A stretch of DNA of 25,197 nt from JAFGCN01 sp964547015 (GTDB lineage: Archaea > Aenigmatarchaeota > Aenigmatarchaeia > QMZS01), in contig CAZJKT010000015.1 of assembly GCA_964547015.1 (NCBI GenBank), positions 1-25,197 on the forward strand, given 5' to 3'. The notes below the pieces were generated by a model, which was not told where the DNA came from, did not search any database, and saw nothing but the letters and a program-made list of their open reading frames with translations. The stretch's first letter is position 1, and the number at the start of each line of letters is the position of its first letter. This document shows positions 15,342-22,127 of this stretch, in pieces. Made by a program: the position numbers and the translations under genes.

Positions 15342-16883
15342 ATGCCCGATTTTGATGAAATTAAGGCGGCCGCCAAGGAAGATTTTGAGAAAGTCTGGAA
15401 AGAGACCGCCGCGCCGCTTATGGGCAGGGGAGACTTTGAGTTCCCAAAAAGGAAGGGAAAAGAGCATCTGCTGATGAAGTATGTTTTTGACATAAGAAAG
15501 GCACTTTTAGATATGGGCTTTGATGAGGTGATTACCCCTATAATCCACCCGCCTGAGGAAATTGTAAAGCAGTACGGGCCTGAATCACCTGCGATTCTTG
15601 ACCGAATTTACTATCTCGCCGCTTTGCCGAGGCCCGACATCGGCCTCTCAGACAAGAAAAAGGAGCTTATCCGCTCGAAAATCCCGGATTTCGGCAAGTT
15701 TGATGAGCTAAAGGACATTTTGATGAGGTACAAGAGGCAGGAGATTGAGGGCGGAGAAGATTTCACGGAAATCCTTATCAAAAAGCTTGGGCTTACCACT
15801 CCGCAGGCCCACTTCATGATTCACGATGCTTTCCCGGAGATGAGAAACCTCAAGCCTAAGCCCCTCAACCTTTCCTTAATTTCGCACGCGACAACAGCAT
15901 GGTTTCCCGCACTTGCAAAGATGCAGGAGACCTCTGACCTCCCGGTAATGCTATTCTCCGTTGTCTGGAGGTTTAGAAGAGAGCAAAAGGAGGACAAAAG
16001 CCACCTGAGGGCCCACCTGAACCTTTCAATGGTTGTGATGGACCCGAACTTCAAAATCGAGAACGGAAAGGAACTGACTGAGAAGTTCTTCAAGTCGCTT
16101 GGCTTTACCGAGGTCAAATTCGAGAGAAAGCCAAACCAGCCGGCATATTACGCGCCGGGAACCAACTACGAGGTTTTTATTAATCACCCGAAAATCGGAT
16201 GGATTGAGGTAACAGAAATCGGCATGTACTCGCCCGTAGCCCTTGCAAATTACAAAATAAAGTACCCGGTTTTCAACTCAGGGCCGGGCTTGGGCCGGAT
16301 TGTGATGGCTCTAGAGGGAATAAATGACATTCGCGAACTCTACTACCCATACACTTTCAGGGGCGAGCTTGATGATTCTGCCCTTGCAAAATCAATTTCT
16401 TTTGAGAGAGAGCCAAAGACTGAGGAGGGCAAAAAATTGGCTAAAGTGATTGAGGAGGGGCTTGTTTCCCATGCTGATGACTTGGGGATTTCCAAAAGCC
16501 AGATATTTGAGGGAGAAGTTGGCCGAAAGCCGGTTAAGGTTTATGTTTTTGAGCCTGAAGAGGGAAAAAAGCTTTTGGGGCCGGGCGGCCTGAATGATTT
16601 ATATGCCTATGGGGGAAATATTGTTGCGGTCAAGCCCGGCTTTGAAAAATTCGCAGAAGTTGAAAAGAAGGGGGTTAGGGTCTGCTCTTTTTTGGAGGCG
16701 ATTTCAAAGGAGATTGCGGCAAGGATTGAAGAAGGAGAGCGGGGGGTGATTACGGTTAAGTATGTGGATACTCTGCCGTCCCTTAACCTGAAGCTGAATA
16801 AGGAGGCTGAAAAATTTATGGCAGACAACCAAAAGGAGGTCAAAATTGCCTCCCCTGTTTTTGCTGATGTTGAGGCTGTTTAA
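15342..16883 (+). CDS. sepS: O-phosphoseryl-tRNA(Cys) synthetase (SepRS)
   Basis: A class-II aminoacyl-tRNA synthetase that loads O-phosphoserine onto tRNA-Cys; a second enzyme (SepCysS, not in this window) then makes Cys-tRNA from sulfide. The N-terminal part strongly matches SepRS: MGFDEVITPIIHPPEEIVKQ (58-77), YGPESPAILDRIYYLAALPR (78-97) and PDIGLSD. Motif 2 is WRFRREQKEDKSHLR (209-223) and motif 3 is GPGLGRIVMAL (315-325). Of the phosphate-binding residues known in Methanococcus SepRS, H182 and T184 and S229 are present, but the position of the first pocket Ser is N227. The C-terminal ~150 residues are the tRNA-binding domain. At 513 residues it is close to the ~540 of methanogen enzymes. 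The relatives PheRS-alpha and ProRS fit much less well. Confidence 0.92.
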   Translation: MPDFDEIKAAAKEDFEKVWKETAAPLMGRGDFEFPKRKGKEHLLMKYVFDIRKALLDMGFDEVITPIIHPPEEIVKQYGPESPAILDRIYYLAALPRPDIGLSDKKKELIRSKIPDFGKFDELKDILMRYKRQEIEGGEDFTEILIKKLGLTTPQAHFMIHDAFPEMRNLKPKPLNLSLISHATTAWFPALAKMQETSDLPVMLFSVVWRFRREQKEDKSHLRAHLNLSMVVMDPNFKIENGKELTEKFFKSLGFTEVKFERKPNQPAYYAPGTNYEVFINHPKIGWIEVTEIGMYSPVALANYKIKYPVFNSGPGLGRIVMALEGINDIRELYYPYTFRGELDDSALAKSISFEREPKTEEGKKLAKVIEEGLVSHADDLGISKSQIFEGEVGRKPVKVYVFEPEEGKKLLGPGGLNDLYAYGGNIVAVKPGFEKFAEVEKKGVRVCSFLEAISKEIAARIEEGERGVITVKYVDTLPSLNLKLNKEAEKFMADNQKEVKIASPVFADVEAV

Positions 16884-16919
16884 GAAAACTATTTATATTA
16901 TTTACTTGCTTGTAATACT

Positions 16920-17300
16920 ATGATAGCAAACAATAGGGCAGGGGACGAAATTCTGAATGATGTTACGGGATTCATGAAGTTGTATGCGGATGCCTCAAAT
17001 AAAGGGTTTGATGTGTACGTGGTATTGCCGGAATTTCCAGACGAGGGCTGGATAAATGCTTTAAAATCTCACAACAGCTCTTCCAAAATACCGGAACCCG
17101 TGTATCTTCTTAGAATGACAAAAGAAGGGTTGTGCCTGCAGGAGCTACAGGCTAATAATAAAGGCGAAGCAATGAATCTCTACGATACCAAGTATACCCC
17201 AACCGATAAGTTTCTTCTTGTTGAAGCGGGGGTAAAGTGCTTCGATAAGGTATTTTACCGACCAAAATCTGAGCTTGAGCTTGCACCCTTGGCGGAGTAA
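16920..17300 (+). CDS. Hypothetical protein upstream of the assembly gap
   Basis: I do not recognise this 126-residue soluble protein. It has a helical start (DEILNDVTGFMKLYADASNK) and alternating strands (GFDVYVVLPEFP, PVYLLRMTKEG, KFLLVEAGVKC), with no Cys cluster or membrane helix. CTATTTATATTATTT lies about 18-32 bp before the ATG and looks like its promoter. The next gene, beyond the gap, shows a loosely similar order of segments (see findings), so the two may be old paralogs. The 3' end is safely upstream of the gap and its repeat. Confidence 0.6.
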   Translation: MIANNRAGDEILNDVTGFMKLYADASNKGFDVYVVLPEFPDEGWINALKSHNSSSKIPEPVYLLRMTKEGLCLQELQANNKGEAMNLYDTKYTPTDKFLLVEAGVKCFDKVFYRPKSELELAPLAE

Positions 17301-17301
17301 T

Positions 17302-17356
17302 TTTGCTTTTATAACTATTTTTTTATAAGTAATTGATGGAGAGGCTGAATCAAAAG
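17302..17356 (+). repeat. 55-bp direct repeat, left copy
   Basis: An exact 55-base match to 17457-17511, running straight into the N block. It contains the promoter and first seven codons of the following gene, so it is a truncated copy of that gene's start. Best explained as unresolved overlap at a contig join, not biology. Confidence 0.95.
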
Positions 17357-17456
17357 NNNNNNNNNNNNNNNNNNNNNNNNNNNNNNNNNNNNNNNNNNNN
17401 NNNNNNNNNNNNNNNNNNNNNNNNNNNNNNNNNNNNNNNNNNNNNNNNNNNNNNNN
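17357..17456. other. Assembly gap (100 N)
   Basis: Exactly 100 unknown bases, the conventional length for a scaffold gap of unestimated size. Identical 55-base ends on both sides show the two contigs share a terminal k-mer. Confidence 0.98.
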
Positions 17457-17511
17457 TTTGCTTTTATAACTATTTTTTTATAAGTAATTGATGGAGAGGC
17501 TGAATCAAAAG
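17457..17511 (+). repeat. 55-bp direct repeat, right copy
   Basis: Identical to 17302-17356. Holds TTTATAAC and TTTATAAG boxes and the start of the gene at 17491; this copy is the functional one because the reading frame continues from it. Confidence 0.95.
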
Positions 17512-17949
17512 GCAGGGATTTTTGAAGGCGCAGAAATGCTCTATGAGATTTACGAAAGAATGCTTGCATGGGATCTTAAGGTCTGGTTCGGTTCCCTTGC
17601 AGAAGAGAAACCCTGTGTAGCGCAGGTTCCGGAAATGCGCATAGTTCTTATTGGCGAAGAAGGCGGCGAAGAAGTACCTGAAAAATTATACCGAATCTCC
17701 TCAGCCAAACTATATCCTTTTGCCCTCCTCACAGGGGCTTTTTGCGACATGCCCTACGAAGTTAAGGCTTTCCCGGAAAGGCCATATAATATTCTTCTTG
17801 AGAGTGTCAAGGCTGTTCCCGGCTCTAAGAAAAACCCTCTGCCGAGCGAAATCAGCTACTCTGCTTATGGGAAGGCAACTCCTGCGGAGGAGATTCTTTC
17901 CAATAAAAAATGGAGGTGCGCCTTGGTAAGCCCAAGCCAAATCAGGTGA
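17491..17949 (+). CDS. Hypothetical protein downstream of the assembly gap
   Basis: I do not recognise this 152-residue soluble protein. The ATG at 17491 is preferred to a TTG one codon earlier. It starts with an amphipathic helix (FEGAEMLYEIYERMLAWDLK), continues with strands (MRIVLIGEEGG, KLYRISSAKLYPFALLTG, YNILLESVKAVPG), and has scattered Cys at 42, 85 and 143. TTTATAAC sits about 21-28 bp upstream, a likely TATA box. No membrane segment. Because its 5' end lies in the repeated sequence at the gap, the true upstream context of this gene is uncertain. Confidence 0.6.
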   Translation: MERLNQKAGIFEGAEMLYEIYERMLAWDLKVWFGSLAEEKPCVAQVPEMRIVLIGEEGGEEVPEKLYRISSAKLYPFALLTGAFCDMPYEVKAFPERPYNILLESVKAVPGSKKNPLPSEISYSAYGKATPAEEILSNKKWRCALVSPSQIR

Positions 17950-17982
17950 TATTCCGAAAAGAGTGTTTTCTTTTAGGGGAGA

Positions 17983-17992
17983 TGTTATAAAC
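17983..17992 (+). promoter_or_regulatory. TATA box of the sufC-sufB unit
   Basis: TGTTATAAAC about 15-24 bp before the sufC ATG at 18007, with the start context CTAATTATG seen at several other genes here. Confidence 0.5.
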
Positions 17993-18006
17993 TTCCTAAC
18001 CTAATT

Positions 18007-18735
18007 ATGCTTGAGCTAAAAAACCTCTCTGTCTCAAAAGATGGTATAAAAATACTAAAGGATGTGAGCTTAGAAGTTGGTCCGGGTGAAATACTCACAG
18101 TTTTTGGCCCTAACGGGAGCGGGAAGTCAACCCTCCTTAAGGCAATTGCAGGAATTCCGGGATATTTTCTGGATGGCGAAATATTATTTGAAGGGGCTCT
18201 GCTAAATCCCCTAAGCCTTGAAGATAGGGCAAAAAGGGGAGTATCTTTAGGGTTTCAGCAGCCGACCGACATCCCGGGAATTACCCTGCGCCAACTCTTA
18301 AAAATCTGCTCTAAAAAGGAGGAATTCAGTGAGGACGAGAAGCATCTGATTTCAAAATTTCGCATGGAGGGCTTTCTGGACAGGGACCTCAATGTGCACT
18401 TTTCCGGGGGCGAAAAAAAGCGCGCGGAAATCCTCCAGATTCTCTTTATGAAGCCAAAGCTTCTTCTTTTGGACGAGCCCGATTCAGGGGTGGATATCGA
18501 AAGCTTAAAACTGATTGCAACAGAGATTCAGGAATATATATCAAAGTCCCGGGCTATGGCAATTTTAGTTACCCATCAGGGGACGATTCTCAACCACATG
18601 GCTTCCCAGAAGGGGTGCGTTTTGGTTGAAGGGAAAGTTGCCTGCCATGAGGAGCCGAAAAAAATATTTGATTTGGTGTCGAGGGAAGGATATAAAGCCT
18701 GTATAAGGTGCGAACATGGAAGCGAAAGAAAATAG
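18007..18735 (+). CDS. sufC: Fe-S cluster assembly ATPase SufC
   Basis: A soluble ABC-type ATPase that works with SufB as the scaffold complex for Fe-S cluster assembly. At 242 residues it has the normal length. Visible motifs: Walker A GPNGSGKST (34-42), Q-loop Q84 in LGFQQPTDIPGI (a typical SufC sequence), signature FSGGEKKR (132-139), Walker B LLLLDEPDSGVD (152-163) and switch H190 in LVTHQG. A C-terminal CIRC pair (232, 235) is not something I know as a SufC hallmark. It overlaps the next gene by 20 bp, indicating translational coupling. The minimal SufBC pair is the usual archaeal form. Confidence 0.94.
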   Translation: MLELKNLSVSKDGIKILKDVSLEVGPGEILTVFGPNGSGKSTLLKAIAGIPGYFLDGEILFEGALLNPLSLEDRAKRGVSLGFQQPTDIPGITLRQLLKICSKKEEFSEDEKHLISKFRMEGFLDRDLNVHFSGGEKKRAEILQILFMKPKLLLLDEPDSGVDIESLKLIATEIQEYISKSRAMAILVTHQGTILNHMASQKGCVLVEGKVACHEEPKKIFDLVSREGYKACIRCEHGSERK

Positions 18736-19804
18736 TGGTTTGGGGGTTGCGGGTGAAGCTGCTAAAATGGCAAAATCCTGCGGCATAGGGTCATCCGGAT
18801 GCAGCGCAAGCTACATGTTTGTTGACAAGAAAAAGCTTTTTGGAAAGCTTTGCGAAAAGTATAAGGAGGTGATGGAGATTTTGGATATACACGAGGCGCT
18901 TGAGAAATATGGGGGGCTGGAAGACTACTATTGGAAACTTGTCTCTTCCGACAAAAATGAGCTCACAAAGAAGGCGGCGGTTCCCGACGGGGGCTACTTT
19001 ATAAGGGTTTTTGAAGGCAAGTCTGTTGAGCTGCCGCTTGAGACCTGCATACTTCTTTTAGATGGAAATGAGCAATACCTTCACAATATTATAATTGCCG
19101 AGGAGAACAGCTCAATCTCAATAATGAGCGGATGCGCCGCTAAAGAATCGCTTCCCTCTGCTCTCCATGTTGGGATTTCAGAGGTGTTTGTCGGGAAAGG
19201 CGCAAGCGTAAGCTTTACGATGGTGCATAACTGGCCGAAAACCGCTGTTGTGAGGCCTATAACTGCTGTACAAATAGAGGAGGGGGGCAGGTATGTGAGC
19301 AATTATCTTTGCATGAAGCCGCCAAAAGACCTTTCTGCCGCGCCGAGAGTTGTCTGCAAAAAAAAGGCCCATGCAATTTTTAATTCAATCCTTTACGGGA
19401 AAGGGGAGTCTTTGATTGATATAGGCGAGGATATTGAGCTTAGCGGGGAAGACAGCCGCGCGGAAATTAATTCAAGGAGCATTCTTGAGGATTCTGCAAA
19501 AATCATTACAAGAGGGCGGATTGTTGGCTCGGCAAGGGCAAAGGGCCATATTGAATGCAACGGGATATTGCTTTCAGACAAGGCAGAATTAAGGTCAATC
19601 CCCGAAATCGCCGCAATGCACCCTGAAGTTGATTTGTCCCACGAGGCGGCAATAGGAAAAATCGCAGAAAAAGAGCTGATTTACCTCATGTCCCGGGGCC
19701 TTAATCGGGAAGAGGCAACAAAACTGATTGTGAGGGGATTTATGAAGCTTCCCGGAATGGGATTGCCAGAGTGGGTTGAGAGGGAGATTTCGGGAAGTCC
19801 TTAA
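18716..19804 (+). CDS. sufB: SufB/SufD-family Fe-S scaffold protein
   Basis: Scaffold partner of SufC on which Fe-S clusters are assembled. At 362 residues it is the short archaeal form that lacks much of the bacterial N-terminal region and presumably acts as a homodimer. The C-terminal signature is clear: CNGILLSDKAELRSIPEIAA (from C281), PEVDLSHEAAIGKI, and LIYLMSRGLNREEATKLIVR. The beta-helix core spans about residues 110-290. C281 is a candidate cluster or persulfide ligand. The N terminus has an extra Cys pair in SCGIGSSGCS (22, 29). A small Cys-tailed gene follows 60 bp downstream and shares the first four codons (MEAK), possibly by chance. Confidence 0.92.
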   Translation: MEAKENSGLGVAGEAAKMAKSCGIGSSGCSASYMFVDKKKLFGKLCEKYKEVMEILDIHEALEKYGGLEDYYWKLVSSDKNELTKKAAVPDGGYFIRVFEGKSVELPLETCILLLDGNEQYLHNIIIAEENSSISIMSGCAAKESLPSALHVGISEVFVGKGASVSFTMVHNWPKTAVVRPITAVQIEEGGRYVSNYLCMKPPKDLSAAPRVVCKKKAHAIFNSILYGKGESLIDIGEDIELSGEDSRAEINSRSILEDSAKIITRGRIVGSARAKGHIECNGILLSDKAELRSIPEIAAMHPEVDLSHEAAIGKIAEKELIYLMSRGLNREEATKLIVRGFMKLPGMGLPEWVEREISGSP

Positions 19805-19843
19805 CTATTTCTAAGCCCATAGATTTCCCGCCCGGCACATATC

Positions 19844-19852
19844 TTTATAAAG
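19844..19852 (+). promoter_or_regulatory. TATA box of the small Cys-tailed gene
   Basis: TTTATAAAG, 13-21 bp before the ATG at 19865; the spacing is similar to that at sufC and sepS. It suggests the small gene has its own promoter besides read-through from sufB. Confidence 0.45.
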
Positions 19853-19864
19853 TTATCGTTTATA

Positions 19865-19990
19865 ATGGAAGCGAAACGCTTAGGGGAGGGTATTCTTTCC
19901 GAAGGGGAGAGAAAGGCTAAAGAACAGGCAAAAAAAGCTGAAGACAAAGACGAAAGCTGCGCCTGCCGATGCAGATGCTGTAATTGTTAG
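19865..19990 (+). CDS. 41-residue protein with Cys-rich C-terminal tail
   Basis: A short open frame that standard length cut-offs would miss. The first 30 residues are highly charged and helical (KRLGEGILSEGERKAKEQAK region), and the last ten read CACRCRCCNC, six Cys in ten residues, ending right at the stop. Such a tail can bind Cu, Zn or an Fe-S cluster, or carry persulfide. A TATA box sits just upstream, and the start context TTTATAATG matches real starts in this window. It lies 60 bp after sufB on the same strand. A role as a metal or Fe-S accessory to SufBC, or as a metallothionein-like protein, is inference. The remaining stretch to 20111 shows only the next gene's promoter. Confidence 0.6.
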   Translation: MEAKRLGEGILSEGERKAKEQAKKAEDKDESCACRCRCCNC

Positions 19991-20087
19991 GGCCGGTAAA
20001 TACCGAGAATTTTTTGGCTGAAGGGGCCGATTATTAAGCCTGACTAACTCTTAAATGCTGTCTAAACCTATTGAGATAAGGAAAGCC

Positions 20088-20097
20088 TTAAATATAA
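20088..20097 (+). promoter_or_regulatory. TATA box of the three-helix membrane protein gene
   Basis: TTAAATATAA, 15-24 bp before the ATG at 20112, with start context ACTATTATG. It argues against the earlier in-frame ATG at 20055. Confidence 0.5.
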
Positions 20098-20111
20098 GCG
20101 AAATCACTATT

Positions 20112-21119
20112 ATGGAGAACAGGTCTGGGAAGAAAGCCAATCCAAATAAGGGTCTTGTTGCTCCAAAAAAAAGCCCTGCCCGAAAAAAGGTCCCACTAAA
20201 AGAGCAAAAAAAGCCTATAGGAAATAATTGGCTTTCAGACAACAAAACCTCAATAAAGTGGTTCTTTTTTTCACTTCCTCTAAGTATCTCCCTAGTTCTT
20301 ATTACCTGGTTTTTAACAGGGTTTATTCTCCTAGATGGGGGATATCTGCAAGTTCTCCTAGATGGGGGATATCTGCAAGATTCAGAATTAATTTTGATGT
20401 TTGTTTTAGGCTCGACTATAGTGCTGGTTGTAGGTCTTTATATAGGTAGAAGTATGCAGAGATTAAGGCAGGACCACAAGTCATACATTCGTATCAGAAG
20501 GCTTTGCCAATTAGGGGTAATATTTATAATATTAGCGACGCTTGTTGCAGTCTATTTTTTCAAATCACAGAGTCCTTCTCCCCCACTAGTAAGAAAGCCA
20601 GCAATATATCTCTACCCCGAAACTGACTCTATAATCAATGTAACGCTTGAAGTCAACGGAAAGATAACCGAAACAATTCCTGACTATAACGGGCTTTGGT
20701 CGGTCTTTGTAACAAAAGAGGGGATAATTGATGGCAAGTATGACTATCTTTACTATGAATCCGAAATGAGGCATTTTGATATAAGAAGTGAAGGCTGGTG
20801 TATCAAGACTTCGGAGCTGGGGGGGTGGTTCAGCAAAATGCTCCCTAGAATGGGTCTTAATGAAAAAGAAACAGAGCAATTTAAGGAATATTGGCTTGAG
20901 TGTTTGTCTGATTCGGATTATTATGAGATAAGGCTTGTTGAGGATAGTTGGCTGGAAAAAGATTTGGCCGTAAACATCTCCCCAAAGCCCGAAGTGTTTA
21001 TCCGGCTGATTTTCTATATTAAAGGGCATGACCGTGAAATATCTCTGCCCGAACCTAAAGTCCTAATCCCCGAAAGAAAAGGGTTTGTGGCTGTTGAATG
21101 GGGAGGGATTTTGGGGTGA
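20112..21119 (+). CDS. Membrane protein with bacterial-type 'KPxIYLYPE...VEWGG' domain
   Basis: A 335-residue protein. Residues 6-37 are strongly basic (Lys/Arg/Pro), then three membrane helices at about 50-74, 92-113 and 132-150. The loop between the first two contains a perfect nine-residue tandem repeat (LLDGGYLQ units, residues ~73-90). Residues 162-335 form a soluble domain starting KPAIYLYPETD and ending RKGFVAVEWGG, with WSVFVTKEG, GWCIKTSELGGWF and NISPKPEVFIRLIFY between. I recall closely similar domains in uncharacterised proteins of Firmicutes, often after a signal or membrane segment; I know no activity for it. By the positive-inside rule the domain is probably outside the cell. 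The gene converges with the RNase Z gene (35 bp). Confidence 0.75.
   Translation: MENRSGKKANPNKGLVAPKKSPARKKVPLKEQKKPIGNNWLSDNKTSIKWFFFSLPLSISLVLITWFLTGFILLDGGYLQVLLDGGYLQDSELILMFVLGSTIVLVVGLYIGRSMQRLRQDHKSYIRIRRLCQLGVIFIILATLVAVYFFKSQSPSPPLVRKPAIYLYPETDSIINVTLEVNGKITETIPDYNGLWSVFVTKEGIIDGKYDYLYYESEMRHFDIRSEGWCIKTSELGGWFSKMLPRMGLNEKETEQFKEYWLECLSDSDYYEIRLVEDSWLEKDLAVNISPKPEVFIRLIFYIKGHDREISLPEPKVLIPERKGFVAVEWGGILG
20326..20379 (+). repeat. 27-bp perfect tandem duplication inside the membrane-protein gene
   Basis: Two identical 27-base units (20326-20352 and 20353-20379), each starting TTCTCCTAGATGGGGG. In frame, it duplicates nine residues in the loop between the first and second membrane helices. 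Perfect identity suggests a recent event. Confidence 0.95.
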
Positions 21120-21154
21120 GCCGACCTAGAAATACTTCCGCGCAGGCAAATAAG

Positions 21155-22042
21155 CTAGCCCAATCGGACTTTCTCCAGCTCCTTTGCAATCCTCACATTT
21201 TTAAGGTGGCGGACGGTTTCTTCAAGCCCGCCTTTATGCTGGTATTTTCGCCCTATGTGGACAAGATAGGTCTTTTTAGCCAAGGTGTTCAGTTTGGCGA
21301 TGTCCTCAAGGCAGGTATGCTGCTTTTCTCCCAGGTCTTCCCTTTCATGGCAGGTGCACTCATGTATCAGGATTTCTGCCCCGCTTGCAAATTCTTTCAT
21401 CTCTTCAAGGAAAACTGTGTCGCCTGAATATACTAGTTTTCTTTCAGGCGTGGAGGTCAGAAGTTCAATTAAAGGGATTTTTTGCCCGCCTTTCTCTATT
21501 TCACCCTTTTCCTTGAGCTCCCTGCACTCCATTCCGCTAAGCCCTAATTCTTTGACAAGCTTTTTGTCCAGCCTCAGCCTTGGCTTTTCAATAAAGGCAT
21601 AGGCAACTGATTCTATTGTGTGCTTTGTTTTCAGGGACTCTACACGGAATTCTTCCTCTTCATAAATTACTCCTTCAGCGCCTGAGTCAAAGAAATCCGC
21701 AACAAAAGGGAATCGGTAGAATTTTAGGAGTTCGGGCCCGATTTCATGGGCTTTTGGCCCGAAAATCTTTATTGGCCGCTCCCGGTTTTCAAGCCCCATA
21801 GAATTCAACAGCCCATATAGGCCGATAAAATGGTCTGCGTGCCAGTGTGTGATAAATATCATGTCCACAGCCATAAAATTCAGCCCGGCCTTGAGCATAT
21901 TCAGCTGCGCCCCCTCCCCGCAGTCAAAAAGTATTGATTTTCTTTCCTTTCCGTTGTAGGAAATGTGTAATGAGGTGTGGCCTCTCTTGAGTGTCGGAAT
22001 GGCCGAGCCCGTGCCCAGAAAGGTCAATTCTATTGATGTCAT
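21155..22042 (-). CDS. rnz: Ribonuclease Z (tRNA 3' endonuclease)
   Basis: Cleaves pre-tRNA 3' trailers, needed here because the tRNA-Leu gene has no encoded CCA. At 295 residues it is the short single-domain form. Metallo-beta-lactamase motifs: THWHADH (65-71) for the two zincs, FLGTGSAIPT (8-17) and FDCGEGAQ (39-46) at the N terminus, H141 in KHTIES, D208 in YSGDTV, HECTCHE (227-233) and H262 in YLVHIGRKY. An exosite-like insert (residues ~155-190, RLRLDKKLVKELGLSGMEC) fits the flexible arm that binds tRNA. Divergent from the DUF1512 gene across 85 bp. Confidence 0.94.
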   Translation of the reverse strand: MTSIELTFLGTGSAIPTLKRGHTSLHISYNGKERKSILFDCGEGAQLNMLKAGLNFMAVDMIFITHWHADHFIGLYGLLNSMGLENRERPIKIFGPKAHEIGPELLKFYRFPFVADFFDSGAEGVIYEEEEFRVESLKTKHTIESVAYAFIEKPRLRLDKKLVKELGLSGMECRELKEKGEIEKGGQKIPLIELLTSTPERKLVYSGDTVFLEEMKEFASGAEILIHECTCHEREDLGEKQHTCLEDIAKLNTLAKKTYLVHIGRKYQHKGGLEETVRHLKNVRIAKELEKVRLG

Positions 22043-22127
22043 AATAATACTAAAATCCCTAATGTTTGCTCGTTTTTCAGGAATTTCCCCTTAGGATTTC
22101 CTTTTAAGTTTAAAAACATATGAAGTA

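Noticed and set aside
15342..16883. Prolyl-tRNA synthetase or PheRS alpha chain
   Set aside because: The ProRS TRPTSE-type motif is missing, and the N-terminal YGPESPAILDRIYYLAALPR and HxT motifs are those of SepRS.
17302..17511. Insertion-sequence target duplication or attachment-site repeat
   Set aside because: The copies flank an N gap directly and run into it; an overlap left by the assembler explains them better.
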